A stretch of DNA of 64,000 nucleotides from Actinacidiphila sp965342175 (GTDB taxonomy: Bacteria > Actinomycetota > Actinomycetes > Streptomycetales > Streptomycetaceae), in NCBI RefSeq assembly GCF_965342175.1, contig NZ_CBDRBL010000022.1:26309-90308 (forward strand), given 5' to 3'. This document shows, one piece after another, positions 1-8,006 of this stretch. Below the pieces are notes generated by a model. That model did not search any database, was not told where the DNA came from, and was given only the letters and a program-made list of their open reading frames with translations. The translations under genes were made by a program, and so were the position numbers. Numbering within the stretch: position 1 is the first letter of the stretch; each line of letters starts with the position of its first letter.

Positions 1-1
1 G

Positions 2-463
2 ATCGCCGCGTCCCGCCGGGCGAGCCTCCCCCCGGCTTCGCCGGGAGGCGCCCCCGGTTTCTCGCGCGCCGACCTCGACCACGTCGTGGCCACCAACAAC
101 AAGAAGCGGTTCGCCTTCTCGGAGGACGGGCGGCGGATCCGGGCCAGTCAGGGGCACTCGGTCGAGGTCGACCTCGGACTGGCGCCGGCGGAGCCGCCGG
201 CCGTCCTCTTCCACGGCACAGCGAGCGCCACCCTGCCGATCGTGCTGCGCGAGGGGCTCAAGCCGATGTCCCGGCAGGACGTCCACCTCTCCGCGGACGT
301 GGAGACGGCCGTGCGCGTCGGTGCGCGGCACGGCCGTCCCGTGGTGCTGGCGGTGGACGCGGCGGGGCTGGCCGCCACGGGTCATGTCTTCCGGGTCAGC
401 GCCAACGACGTCTGGCTCACCGACCTGGTGCCGCCGACGCATCTGCGGCCGCACGCCCACTGA
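2..463 (+). CDS. kptA: RNA 2'-phosphotransferase, Tpt1/KptA family (5' end outside window)
   Basis: The family removes an internal 2'-phosphate from RNA using NAD+, releasing ADP-ribose 1''-2''-cyclic phosphate; its job in bacteria is unclear. The C-terminal two thirds is visible: the VVATNNKKRF block, an IRASQGHSVEVDL motif (RxxxGHS) and an LFHGTA motif followed by LSADVETA, all hallmarks of Tpt1. The frame is open to base 2, so the N-terminal winged-helix part lies upstream of the window; a GTG at 86 would cut into the conserved block and is not the real start. A GC-rich palindrome at 24-49 lies inside the coding frame and encodes a Pro/Gly/Ser-rich loop between the two domains. The gene converges on the next one across a terminator. 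Confidence 0.85.
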   Translation: MAASRRASLPPASPGGAPGFSRADLDHVVATNNKKRFAFSEDGRRIRASQGHSVEVDLGLAPAEPPAVLFHGTASATLPIVLREGLKPMSRQDVHLSADVETAVRVGARHGRPVVLAVDAAGLAATGHVFRVSANDVWLTDLVPPTHLRPHAH

Positions 464-490
464 GCGGCGCGCCCTTCCAGGGCGCGCCGC
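464..490. terminator. Bidirectional hairpin terminator
   Basis: A perfect 11-bp inverted repeat (GCGGCGCGCCC at 464-474, complement at 480-490) with a 5-nt loop begins one base after the kptA stop and ends just before the stop of the convergent gene. It could serve both strands; there is no T-tract, as is common in Streptomyces. Confidence 0.7.
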
Positions 491-493
491 CGG

Positions 494-772
494 TCAGGTC
501 GCCGTCCGCCGCCTGCCGCGGATCGAGGCCCACAGCGGGGTGATCACGGCGACCACGAGGATCGCGCCGAGGATCTGCAGCACATGGCGGATCCAGTCGA
601 CGCCGCTGGTGTGCCGTACGCCGATCCATCCTGCGACAGCATTGCCCAGGAAGGCGCCGAGGATGCCGCAGATGATGGTCAGCCACCACGGGATGTCCTG
701 CTTCCCCGGCAGGAGCAGCTTCGCCAGGAAGCCGAGCACGATGCCGACGATGATCGCCCAGATCCAGTTCAT
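494..772 (-). CDS. GlsB/YeaQ/YmgE (transglycosylase-associated) family membrane protein
   Basis: A 92-residue, three-helix membrane protein of the Transgly_assoc family. Such proteins are often stress-induced in bacteria, but no biochemical activity is established. It starts MNWIWAIIVGIVLGFLAKLL, followed by a PGKQ loop, a second helix with GAFLGN, and a third helix near residues 62-82 before an RGRRR tail that should stay in the cytoplasm. ATG 772 was chosen because family members begin directly at the first helix; the upstream extension is unlike the family. It is transcribed toward kptA and shares its terminator. Confidence 0.85.
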   Translation of the reverse strand: MNWIWAIIVGIVLGFLAKLLLPGKQDIPWWLTIICGILGAFLGNAVAGWIGVRHTSGVDWIRHVLQILGAILVVAVITPLWASIRGRRRTAT

Positions 773-950
773 GCGGCCAGTCTCGGCGCGGTCCGGGTAC
801 GCCGCATGCCGAAGGCGGCCATACGCCGTAAGGCGGGTGCTGTCACACGGCGGCGGCCTCCCCGGTCTCCACTGCGACGGACTCGCGGCGTAACGTGGAT
901 CGTGCCGGATGCGGGTGGCTTCCGGCGCTTCGAGCAGGTGGTGGAACGTG

Positions 951-1313
951 ATGCGGAAGCGGAGCGGTACTGAGGTTTTCCGGATCACCGGGACCGCGGC
1001 AGGGCTCACCGAGGACGTCCGCCGAAGGCAGCGGCGCTACATCATCTCGATGTCGATCCGCACCCTGTCGTTCATCCTGGCGGTCCTCCTGTGGCAGGTG
1101 TCGACCCCTCTGGCCTGGATCGCGCTCGTGCTCGGCCTGGTGCTGCCGTACGTCGCGGTCGTCATCGCCAACGCCGGGCGGGAGAACGCGCCGGGGCTGC
1201 CCCCGGCACGGATCGCGCCGCCGGCGCCGCCGGCACTCGGCCCCGGTGAAGCAGGGGCGCCGGCCGCATGGCATCCGGAGGATGGCGGACGCGCCCGCTC
1301 CGGTCGAAGCTGA
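951..1313 (+). CDS. DUF3099 family membrane protein
   Basis: A 120-residue actinobacterial protein of unknown function. It shows the features of DUF3099: a basic N-terminus (MRKRSG), the FRITG block, the VRRRQRRYIISMSIR amphipathic segment leading into a first membrane helix (about residues 37-55), then a short turn and a second helix (about 60-80) ending VVIANAGREN. The tail is Pro/Ala-rich and probably disordered. ATG 951 gives the usual N-terminus. Its neighbours give no hint of function. Confidence 0.8.
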   Translation: MRKRSGTEVFRITGTAAGLTEDVRRRQRRYIISMSIRTLSFILAVLLWQVSTPLAWIALVLGLVLPYVAVVIANAGRENAPGLPPARIAPPAPPALGPGEAGAPAAWHPEDGGRARSGRS

Positions 1314-1440
1314 CGCGTTCGCCCTGCCCCTCCGCTGTCTCACCTCGTCCCGAAGCTCAAGAAAAGCTCAGATCAATCACGAGGATCCACTGCACTGCGG
1401 GCCTTTCCGCGTGACATACTTCGTACGCGCTCCGCATCCC

Positions 1441-1495
1441 CCGTCGGAGCGACGGACCGACGCCGGGCGGCTCCCCCCGTGGCTGCCCGGCGTCG
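1441..1495 (+). promoter_or_regulatory. Two hairpins in the leader of the following small gene
   Basis: A small stem (CCGTC/GACGG, about 1441-1454) is followed by a perfect 11-bp stem CGACGCCGGGC (1458-1468) paired with 1485-1495. The pair ends 19 bases before the GTG start of the next gene. It may be a terminator for the upstream gene, 130 bases away, or an attenuator-like leader; the sequence alone does not decide. Confidence 0.4.
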
Positions 1496-1514
1496 CCATG
1501 TTTGGATGGGGCTC

Positions 1515-1739
1515 GTGAACGACGAATCGCCGATCTGCTCCGCCAAGGGTTGCCGCGCTCCCGCCGTGTGGGTGCTGGCCTGGAACAACCCGAAGATCCA
1601 CACTCCCGAGCGCCGCAAGACCTGGCTGGCGTGCGGGGAGCACCGCGAGTCCCTGTCATCGTTCCTCGGTGTGCGCGGCTTCCTCAAGGACGTCGTGCCC
1701 CTCGAGGACTGGGAAGCGAACTCAGCCACCGATCGCTGA
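1515..1739 (+). CDS. Small conserved Cys-containing protein of unknown function
   Basis: A 74-residue protein of a kind conserved in Streptomyces. Two Cys pairs are visible: the CSAKGCRAP motif near the N-terminus and CGEH in the middle, arranged as C-x4-C ... C-x2-H, suggesting a small metal-binding fold. The sequence PERRKTWLACGEHRE followed by FLGVRGFLKDVVPLEDW is well formed. I chose GTG 1515 because it places the conserved ESPICSAKGC at the N-terminus; an upstream in-frame ATG would run through the leader hairpin. The 3' end overlaps the convergent moaA by 18 bases, so the two transcripts are antisense at their ends. Confidence 0.65.
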   Translation: MNDESPICSAKGCRAPAVWVLAWNNPKIHTPERRKTWLACGEHRESLSSFLGVRGFLKDVVPLEDWEANSATDR

Positions 1740-2711
1740 CATAGGCCGCTCAGGCTGCAAAAACGCCGGATCATCCAACCCGGAACCCGCCTTCTTGCCC
1801 CACATCGCGGTACGCCACAACTCGGCGATCTCCTCGTCCGAACCGCCCGAGCGGAGCGCCGCGCGCAGATCGGTCTCCTCGCGCGCGAACAGGCAGTTGC
1901 GCACCTGGCCGTCGGCGGTGAGCCGGGTGCGGTCGCAGGCCCTGCAGAAGGGCCGTGTGACGGAGGCGATCACGCCGACCCTGGCTGGGCCGCCGTCCAC
2001 CAGCCAGCGTTCGGCCGGGGCGTGACCGCGGGCCTCGTCGGGCTCGGCGGTCAGCGTGAAGCGGGTCCGCAGGCTCTCCAGGATCTCCTGTGCGGTGACC
2101 ATGTCGCTGCGCTGCCAGCCGTGCTGGGCGTCGAGCGGCATCTGCTCGATGAAGCGCAGTTCGTAGCCCCCCTCCAGGGCCCAGGCCAGCAAGTCGGGAG
2201 CCTCGTCGTCATTGACGCCGCGCATCAGCACGGTGTTGACCTTGACCGGGGTCAGGCCGGCGGCCTGCGCCGCCTCCAGGCCGCGGATGACGTCGTCGTG
2301 CCGCTTGCGGCGGGTGAGGGTCTGGAAGACATCGGGGCGCAGGGTGTCCAGGGAGACGTTCACCCGGTCCAGCCCGGCCCCGCGCAGCGCGGGGGCGGTC
2401 CGGGCGAGGCCTATGCCGTTGGTGGTGAGTGAGAGCTTCGGACGAGGCTCCAGCTCCGCGCAGCGCTCGACGATGCCGACCAGGCCGGGGCGGAGCAGGG
2501 GCTCGCCGCCGGTGAAGCGGACGTCCTTGACGCCGAGCAGGGTGACGGCGATCCGCACCAGCCGGACGATCTCGTCGTCGGTGAGCAGCTCGGGCTTGCC
2601 GAGCCACTGCAGCCCTTCCTCGGGCATGCAGTAGGTGCAGCGCAGATTGCACCGGTCGGTCAGCGAGACCCGCAGGTCGGTCGCGACCCTGCCGTACGTG
2701 TCGATCAGCAC
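1722..2711 (-). CDS. moaA: GTP 3',8-cyclase MoaA (molybdenum cofactor biosynthesis)
   Basis: A radical SAM enzyme catalysing the first step of molybdopterin synthesis, GTP to 3',8-cyclo-GTP. The N-terminal SAM cluster motif is C21-x3-C25-x2-C28 within DRCNLRCTYCMPEE. The second [4Fe-4S] site, which binds GTP, is C256-x2-C259-x13-C273 in FCRACDRTRLTADGQVRNC. The protein ends in the Gly-Gly tail needed by MoaA. It is 329 residues, normal for the family. GTG 2711 is the start because GGGGAGG lies about 7 bases upstream and the product begins LIDTYGRVATDLR as usual. Confidence 0.97.
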   Translation of the reverse strand: MLIDTYGRVATDLRVSLTDRCNLRCTYCMPEEGLQWLGKPELLTDDEIVRLVRIAVTLLGVKDVRFTGGEPLLRPGLVGIVERCAELEPRPKLSLTTNGIGLARTAPALRGAGLDRVNVSLDTLRPDVFQTLTRRKRHDDVIRGLEAAQAAGLTPVKVNTVLMRGVNDDEAPDLLAWALEGGYELRFIEQMPLDAQHGWQRSDMVTAQEILESLRTRFTLTAEPDEARGHAPAERWLVDGGPARVGVIASVTRPFCRACDRTRLTADGQVRNCLFAREETDLRAALRSGGSDEEIAELWRTAMWGKKAGSGLDDPAFLQPERPMSAIGG

Positions 2712-2804
2712 GGCGCGCCTCCCCTTTGGGCCTGGTCGATGAGACGGCGGTGCCGTCCCGCTACTTCGCAGCCTACGGGACGGCACCGACGTTCAACAGG
2801 TTGT

Positions 2805-4442
2805 TCAATGTGCTCCCGCTCCGGTGAGGGACCGGACCTCCAGCTCCGCGTACTTGCGGTCCGCGTCCTCCTCCGGCTTGGACAGGAGCGTGCCCACCAC
2901 GCCGAGAAGGAAACCGACGGGGATGGAGACGATCCCGGGGTTCTCCAGCGGGAACCAGTGGAAGTCCACGCCCGGGAACATCGCGGTCTCCTTGCCCGAC
3001 ACCACGGGCGAGAAGACGACCAGGAACACCGAGGTGACCAGACCGCCGTAGATGCTCCACAGCGCCCCGGTGGTGTTGAAGCGCTTCCAGAACAGGCTGT
3101 AGAGAAGCGTCGGCAGGTTGGCGGATGCCGCGACCGCGAATGCCAGGGCGACGAGGAAGGCGATGTTGAGCTTCCCCGCGAAGATGCCGAGCAGGATCGA
3201 CACGGCCCCGATGGCGATCGCGGCGATCTTCGCCGCCGCGACCTCCTCCTTCTCGCTCGCCGTGCCCTTGCGGATGACGTTGGCGTACAAGTCGTGCGCG
3301 AAGGAGGACGAGGAGGCGAGGGTGAGCCCCGCGACCACGGCGAGGATGGTGGCGAAGGCCACCGCGGAGATCACCGCGAGCAGGATCGCGCCGCCCGTGG
3401 AGCCCGCGCCGCCGCCGATCTCCTGGGCGAGCAGCGGGGCCGCGGTGTTGCCGGCGGCGTTGGAGGTTGTGATCGTCTCCGGGGTGAGCAGGGCGGCGGC
3501 CCCGAAGCCCAGCGCGATCGTCATCAGGTAGAAGCAGCCGATGATGCCGATCGCCCAGTTCACCGAGGTGCGGGCGGCCCGGGCGGTGGGCACGGTGTAG
3601 AAGCGGATCAGGATGTGCGGCAGGCCGGCCGTGCCGAGGACGAGCGCCAGGCCCAGAGAGATGAAGTCGATCTTCGAGGTCGAGGTGACGCCGTACTTGA
3701 GGCCCGGCTCCAGGAAGGCCGCTCCCTTGCCGCTCTTCTCCGCGGCGGCGCCGAGCAGCGAGGACAGGTTCCAGTTGAACTTGGCGAAGACCAGGAAGGT
3801 GATCAGCAGGGTCCCGCCGATCAGCAGCACCGCCTTGACCATCTGCACCCAGGTGGTGCCCTTCATGCCGCCGATGGTCACGTACAGCACCATGACGACG
3901 CCGACCAGGATGACGATCAGACGGCGCGGACCCTCGCCGGTGATGCCGAGCAGCAGGGCCACCAGAGCACCCGCCCCCACCATCTGGGCCAGCAGGTAGA
4001 AGATGCTGACGACGATGGTCGAGATGCCCGCGGCCGTGCGCACCGGGCGCTGCCGCAGCCGGAAGGCGAGGGCGTCGGCCATGGTGAACCGGCCGGAGTT
4101 GCGCAGCGGTTCGGCGACGAGCAGCAGCGCCACCAGCCAGGCGACGAGGAAGCCGATGGAGTAGAGGAAGCCGTCGTAGCCGACGAGGGCGATGGACCCG
4201 GCGATGCCGAGGAAGGACGCGGCCGACATGTAGTCGCCGGAGATGGCGAGGCCGTTCTGGAAGCCGCTGAAGGAGCGGCCGCCGGCGTAGAAGTCGGTGG
4301 CGTCCTTGGTCTGGCGGCCCGCCCAGACGGTGATGGCGAGCGTCGCGACGACGAAGACCGAGAACAGGGTGATGATCAGCGGCCGGTGTTCGCTCGCCCC
4401 CACCGCGACCACCTGGACTCCCGTGGTGTGCAGCGCGGTCAT
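2805..4442 (-). CDS. Sodium:solute symporter, cation/acetate (ActP-like) type
   Basis: A 545-residue SSS-family carrier with about 13 membrane helices, predicted to import acetate or a related monocarboxylate with Na+ or H+. Family signatures include FYAGGRSFSGFQNGLAISGDYMS near the N-terminus, the long GYDGFLYSIGFLVAW helix, GGMKGTTWVQMVKA, and HILIRFYTVP. Its start overlaps the stop of the upstream DUF485 gene by four bases (ATGA), the usual arrangement for ActP-type carriers. Substrate within the monocarboxylates cannot be read from the sequence. Confidence 0.9.
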   Translation of the reverse strand: MTALHTTGVQVVAVGASEHRPLIITLFSVFVVATLAITVWAGRQTKDATDFYAGGRSFSGFQNGLAISGDYMSAASFLGIAGSIALVGYDGFLYSIGFLVAWLVALLLVAEPLRNSGRFTMADALAFRLRQRPVRTAAGISTIVVSIFYLLAQMVGAGALVALLLGITGEGPRRLIVILVGVVMVLYVTIGGMKGTTWVQMVKAVLLIGGTLLITFLVFAKFNWNLSSLLGAAAEKSGKGAAFLEPGLKYGVTSTSKIDFISLGLALVLGTAGLPHILIRFYTVPTARAARTSVNWAIGIIGCFYLMTIALGFGAAALLTPETITTSNAAGNTAAPLLAQEIGGGAGSTGGAILLAVISAVAFATILAVVAGLTLASSSSFAHDLYANVIRKGTASEKEEVAAAKIAAIAIGAVSILLGIFAGKLNIAFLVALAFAVAASANLPTLLYSLFWKRFNTTGALWSIYGGLVTSVFLVVFSPVVSGKETAMFPGVDFHWFPLENPGIVSIPVGFLLGVVGTLLSKPEEDADRKYAELEVRSLTGAGAH

Positions 4443-4828
4443 GCGGTGGCCTCCGTGCTCTCGGTGTCGTCGGTGCCCCGGGCGCCGGGGCCTTCCAGGC
4501 GCGCCTTGATGGCGTCCGCGCGGGAGTCGAGCTTGGCGTTAGCGTGCCGCGAGTACCAGACGGCGATGCCGAAGGTGGTGGCGAACTGCGCGAGACCGAA
4601 GATGAGGGCGACATTGATGTGGCCCACCACCTTGGTGTCCATGAAGCCGCCGGCGTAGTTCGACAGCAGGACGTACAGCAGGTACCAGGTGATGAACGCG
4701 ACCGTGAGCGGGAACGCGAACGAGCGGTACGAGCGGCGCAGTTGGGCGAACTCCGCGCTCGCCTGCACCTCGGCGTACGAGTCGGCAGACGGCGGACCGG
4801 AGCTTGCCGACGGTCGTGCGGGGTCCAC
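4439..4828 (-). CDS. DUF485 domain membrane protein, partner of the symporter
   Basis: A 129-residue protein with two membrane helices (about residues 40-62 and 76-97), preceded by the family's RSYRSFAFPLTVAFITWY segment. DUF485 proteins are nearly always encoded just upstream of ActP-type symporters and are thought to assist them. GTG 4828 is preceded by AGGAGG at good spacing; the longer upstream frame is unlike the family. Translational coupling to the downstream symporter is likely from the ATGA overlap. Confidence 0.88.
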   Translation of the reverse strand: MDPARPSASSGPPSADSYAEVQASAEFAQLRRSYRSFAFPLTVAFITWYLLYVLLSNYAGGFMDTKVVGHINVALIFGLAQFATTFGIAVWYSRHANAKLDSRADAIKARLEGPGARGTDDTESTEATA

Positions 4829-5647
4829 GATGCCTCCTGTGGGGCGGAGTCTGAGGGGCGCGAGCACATGACGCGCCTCCGCCGGCGCACGGCGGCGCCG
4901 ACGTGAGCTACGTCACGCAATGATCGGACCCGCGCATGGTAAATGCGCGACCACGGCCTTCGACAGAGGGCGGGAGTTGAGAACTGACTGTTCTTCGGCG
5001 ACAGGATCGTGAGCTTTTTGCACCAATCCGTTGATAGCGCGCCGACGACGGCGAGAGCTTCTCTCGTCATGCACCCGTCCAGGGAACCCAGGCGCCTGGA
5101 CAGGTCCTTGGACGATGGGTGATCCCATGGCTCCATTGCCGGGAGGGCGCGGCGCCCTCGCGAGACCCGTCGGTTCCACGGCCTCCTGCCCGGACGGCGG
5201 TTTCTGGGGCCAGGTCGGCTCCGACGGCGGCCAGGGCGAATCCGCCCCGTGGCGGGGCGGGCGTCCCACTCGACCCGCTCCTTTCTCCACCCCGCCTATC
5301 CGCGCGACCTCATACAGCCCCTTCGGGCGTCCGGGGGCGTCGGCCTGCGCCTTGGGCATCCACTGGCGACTGCTCCAGCCAGGCATGCGGATGCCGGCTC
5401 TTGACGAACGCGGCCGAGACCGCGGGCCGGCAGGATGACGAGGGCACTCGCCACGGTCGTCAGGCCCTCCGCGCAGTAGTCGCACGCGCCGTCGGACCAC
5501 ACGAAGGGCGCGACGACCAGGTCGCCGGGCTTCAGCCCGGGCACACGGGCACAGAAGGCGTCCGCGCGCACCCGCCCCGGCACCCGGCGGTGTGCCGGGG
5601 CGGGTGGCGGCAGGCGCTGTCGGCAACCGCCCGTATTGTGTTCCTCC
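4829..5647. other. 819-base stretch without an intact gene
   Basis: This gap between the symporter operon and the exonuclease gene has no convincing intact gene. It holds the promoter region of the DUF485 gene and scattered remains of a zinc-type alcohol dehydrogenase (annotated separately). Just before the exonuclease start, TATTGT at 5635-5640 resembles a -10 box. Confidence 0.6.
5184..5550. pseudogene. Zinc-dependent alcohol dehydrogenase remnant, pieces in opposite orientations
   Basis: On the minus strand, 5550-5455 encodes LKPGDLVVAPFVWSDGACDY then CAEGLTT, the structural-zinc region of GroES-type alcohol dehydrogenases. On the plus strand, 5184-5243 encodes SCPDGGFWGQVGSDGGQGES, which in intact relatives follows almost immediately after the GLTTSC position. 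The two pieces are consecutive in the family but lie on opposite strands, as if the segment between about 5180 and 5454 had flipped. Later on the plus strand (about 5388-5420), MPALDERGRD recalls the family's C-terminal AMDERRAIK, though weakly. No frame is long enough for a working enzyme. Confidence 0.55.
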
Positions 5648-6634
5648 ATGCACGCGCCTCAGCTCCCGCAACCGTCGTGGCCCCAGGCCTACCCCGACGG
5701 ATACGCCGTCGTGGACGTCGAGACGACAGGCCTCGGCCGCGATGACCGGATAGTGTCCGCGGCCGTCTACCGGCTGGACGCGCGCGGTGAGGTGCAGGAC
5801 CACTGGTACACCCCCGTCAACCCGCAGCGGGACCCGGGTCCGGTGTGGATCCACGGCCTCACGTCGGAGACGCTGGCCGACGCCCCCCTCTTCGGCGAGG
5901 TCGCCGCCGAGCTGGCGGAACGGCTGTCGGGCCGGGTGTTCGTCGCCCACAACGCGGTCTTCGACTGGTCCATGCTCGCCCGGGAGTTCGCGCGGGCGGG
6001 CACCGTGGCGCGCGTACAGCACCGGCTGTGCACCATCGTGCTCTCCAAGGCCCTGGCGCTGCCGCTGCCCAACCACAAGCTGGAGTCCCTGGCGGCGCAC
6101 TTCGGCGTCGTCCAGCAGCGCGCCCACCATGCGCTGGACGACGCGCGCGTGCTGGCGGAGGTGTTCCGCCCCAGCCTGCGCCAGGCGGCGGCGGACGGGC
6201 TCCCGTTGCCGCTGCACGCCTGCCGCCCCTTGACGGAGTGGGTCGACGCGGCCGTCCCCCGGCAGTCGGCTTCCGCGGGCTACGGCAGCACCTACCGGCC
6301 GATGAGCTGGCGGCCCTCACGGAAGCGGCCGGCCTGCCCCTATCCCAACCCAGGGCGGCTGGAGGCCGGGGGACGCCTCGTCCAGGGGATGCGGGTCGCC
6401 TTTTCGGGCGACACGAGCATCGAGCGCGAGTTGCTGGAGGACCGCGCCACCGAGGCGGGTCTGCATGTGTCCTCCTCGGTGAGCCGGCTGACCAGCCTCC
6501 TGGTGACCAACGACCCGGGCGCGCTCACCACGAAGGCCGTGCGGGCCCGGCAGCTCGGTACCCCGGTCGTCGACGAGCGCCGCTTCGCCGAACTGCTGGG
6601 GGACGTCGCCCCCGCTCCGGACGTCCACGGCTGA
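5648..6634 (+). CDS. DEDDh 3'-5' exonuclease with C-terminal BRCT domain
   Basis: A 328-residue DnaQ/epsilon-type exonuclease. The catalytic set is visible: D23 and E25 in VVDVETTGLG, the Exo II Asp in VAHNAVFDWSML, and Exo III His/Asp in HHALDDARVLAEV. After a linker, residues from about 235 to 325 (MRVAFSGDTSIERELLEDRA ... LVTNDPGALTTKAVRARQLG ... VVDERRFAELL) form a BRCT fold, as in NAD+ DNA ligases, suggesting recruitment to DNA ends. ATG 5648 lies 8 bases after a TATTGT -10-like box and lacks a Shine-Dalgarno, so a leaderless or near-leaderless transcript is possible. A TTG at 5636 is an alternative start. Confidence 0.85.
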   Translation: MHAPQLPQPSWPQAYPDGYAVVDVETTGLGRDDRIVSAAVYRLDARGEVQDHWYTPVNPQRDPGPVWIHGLTSETLADAPLFGEVAAELAERLSGRVFVAHNAVFDWSMLAREFARAGTVARVQHRLCTIVLSKALALPLPNHKLESLAAHFGVVQQRAHHALDDARVLAEVFRPSLRQAAADGLPLPLHACRPLTEWVDAAVPRQSASAGYGSTYRPMSWRPSRKRPACPYPNPGRLEAGGRLVQGMRVAFSGDTSIERELLEDRATEAGLHVSSSVSRLTSLLVTNDPGALTTKAVRARQLGTPVVDERRFAELLGDVAPAPDVHG

Positions 6635-6714
6635 CGCCGCCGTTCGAGTGGTGCGGAGGCGACGCACCCGGTCACCGATTGCCGGTCCTCGGCACGGCCC
6701 TCACCCTGGGCCCC

Positions 6715-6972
6715 ATGGCCCGATGCGAGGTATGCGGAAACGACTACGCGATGAGCTTTGAGGTGCACGCCCAGGGAGCCGTGCACGTCTTCGACAGCTT
6801 CGAGTGCGCCATCCACCGGATGGCGCCCATCTGCGAGCACTGCCGCGTGCGGATCGTCGGCCACGGGGTCGAGGTCGACGGCCACTGGTACTGCGGGGGG
6901 CACTGCTCCAAGGCGGAGGGCCGCAGCGGCATCGTCGACCGGGTCGGCTCGCTGCCGGGTGGCGCCGGCTGA
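6715..6972 (+). CDS. Small zinc-ribbon-like protein
   Basis: An 85-residue protein with metal-binding pairs throughout: CEVCGND (residues 4-7), a lone Cys-x3-His in FECAIHRMAP, CEHC near the middle and YCGGHC towards the end. The AICxHC/YCGGHC pattern suggests one or two zinc ribbons. Similar proteins are widespread in bacteria and are sometimes labelled prokaryotic metallothionein, but their role is unknown. It is a single gene with no clear operon link; the start ATG 6715 puts the first Cys motif at the N-terminus as in its relatives. No strong ribosome binding site is visible. Confidence 0.75.
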   Translation: MARCEVCGNDYAMSFEVHAQGAVHVFDSFECAIHRMAPICEHCRVRIVGHGVEVDGHWYCGGHCSKAEGRSGIVDRVGSLPGGAG

Positions 6973-7067
6973 TCCCGGTGGCCGCCGACCCCTGATCCGG
7001 GCGGACGCGCCGCATCGCGGGCGACCCCTGCGGAGAGCGTCCCGCGACCGAGTTGTACGGTCATGGG

Positions 7068-7898
7068 GTGTACCGCTTCCTGTTGTCCCGGCAGTGGGTG
7101 ATCCTCACCCTCATCGCACTGCTGCTGATGCCCGTCATGGTCAAGCTGGGCTTCTGGCAGTTGCACCGCCACGAGCGCCGGGTGGCCAGCAACCACCTGA
7201 TCGCGGACAACCTCGCGGCGAAGCCCGTGCCGGTGGAGTCGCTGACCGCCCCCGGCGCGGACGTGCCGAAGCGCGAGGTCTACCGCACGGTCACCGCGAC
7301 CGGGCGCTACGACACCGCGCACGAGGTGGTCGCCCGCCAGCGCACCGCCGCGGACGGGGACAGCATCGGCTACCACGTGATCACCCCGCTGGTCCTGGCC
7401 GACGGCCGGTCGGTGCTGGTCAACCGGGGCTGGATCCCGGCCGGCTCCGACCTGAGGACGTTTCCGAGGGTTCCCGCAGCGCCGTCCGGCGAGGTCACCG
7501 TCACCGGGCGGCTGCGCCCGGACGAGACCACCGCGACGACCGGCATCCGGAACAAGGGCGGACTGCCCGACCGGATGATCATGCTGATCAACAGCGAGCT
7601 GGTGGCCCAGGACCTGCCGACCGCCGAGCGGCCGGTGGGCGGCTACCTCGAGTTGGCCTCGACGTCCCCCAGGCCCACCGGGCGGCAGCCCGAGCTGATC
7701 CCGGACCCCGACCACAGCAGCATCGGCATGCACATGGGCTACGCGATCCAGTGGTGGCTGTTCACCGCCATGGTGCCGGTCGGCTGGGCCGTCCTCGTCC
7801 GCCGGGAGCGCCGGGAGCGGCTCGCCGCCCGCGACACGGCGGCGCAGGCGGGCGGTACGGCCGAGCCCGCCGCCGCCGCTGCGGTCGCGTCGTCCTAG
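7068..7898 (+). CDS. SURF1 family cytochrome oxidase assembly protein
   Basis: A 276-residue inner-membrane protein. SURF1 proteins help insert heme a into cytochrome c oxidase. The layout is typical: an N-terminal helix (about residues 8-28) ending in the conserved GFWQLHRHERR, a long extracytoplasmic domain with YRTVTATGRYDTAHEVVARQ and the VLVNRGWIPAG signature, then a second helix (about 226-246) introduced by HMGYAIQWWLFT. GTG 7068 gives the usual YRFLLSRQW start. The C-terminal tail is Ala/Arg-rich and variable. The gene is alone on its strand before the GH15 gene, 108 bases downstream. Confidence 0.92.
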   Translation: MYRFLLSRQWVILTLIALLLMPVMVKLGFWQLHRHERRVASNHLIADNLAAKPVPVESLTAPGADVPKREVYRTVTATGRYDTAHEVVARQRTAADGDSIGYHVITPLVLADGRSVLVNRGWIPAGSDLRTFPRVPAAPSGEVTVTGRLRPDETTATTGIRNKGGLPDRMIMLINSELVAQDLPTAERPVGGYLELASTSPRPTGRQPELIPDPDHSSIGMHMGYAIQWWLFTAMVPVGWAVLVRRERRERLAARDTAAQAGGTAEPAAAAAVASS

Positions 7899-8006
7899 CC
7901 TCCGGGGCACCCTCGTAGGGCGGGATCCTCGCGGGACCGCGCGGGCAGCCGGCGGGGCCTCGCGGGATCCGCACGAGGGCGTACGGGGGAGAGACGGAGG
8001 CCGGCC

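Noticed and set aside
2712..2786. An N-terminal extension of MoaA by 25 residues
   Set aside because: The GTG at 2711 has a perfect Shine-Dalgarno and gives the family's normal N-terminus; the extension is Arg/Pro-rich filler.
2739..4658. A 639-codon open frame antisense to the symporter operon
   Set aside because: Its translation is dominated by Arg/Gly/Asp/Glu with no fold-like pattern, and it lies exactly opposite the well-supported symporter; such frames arise in high-GC DNA from third-position bias.
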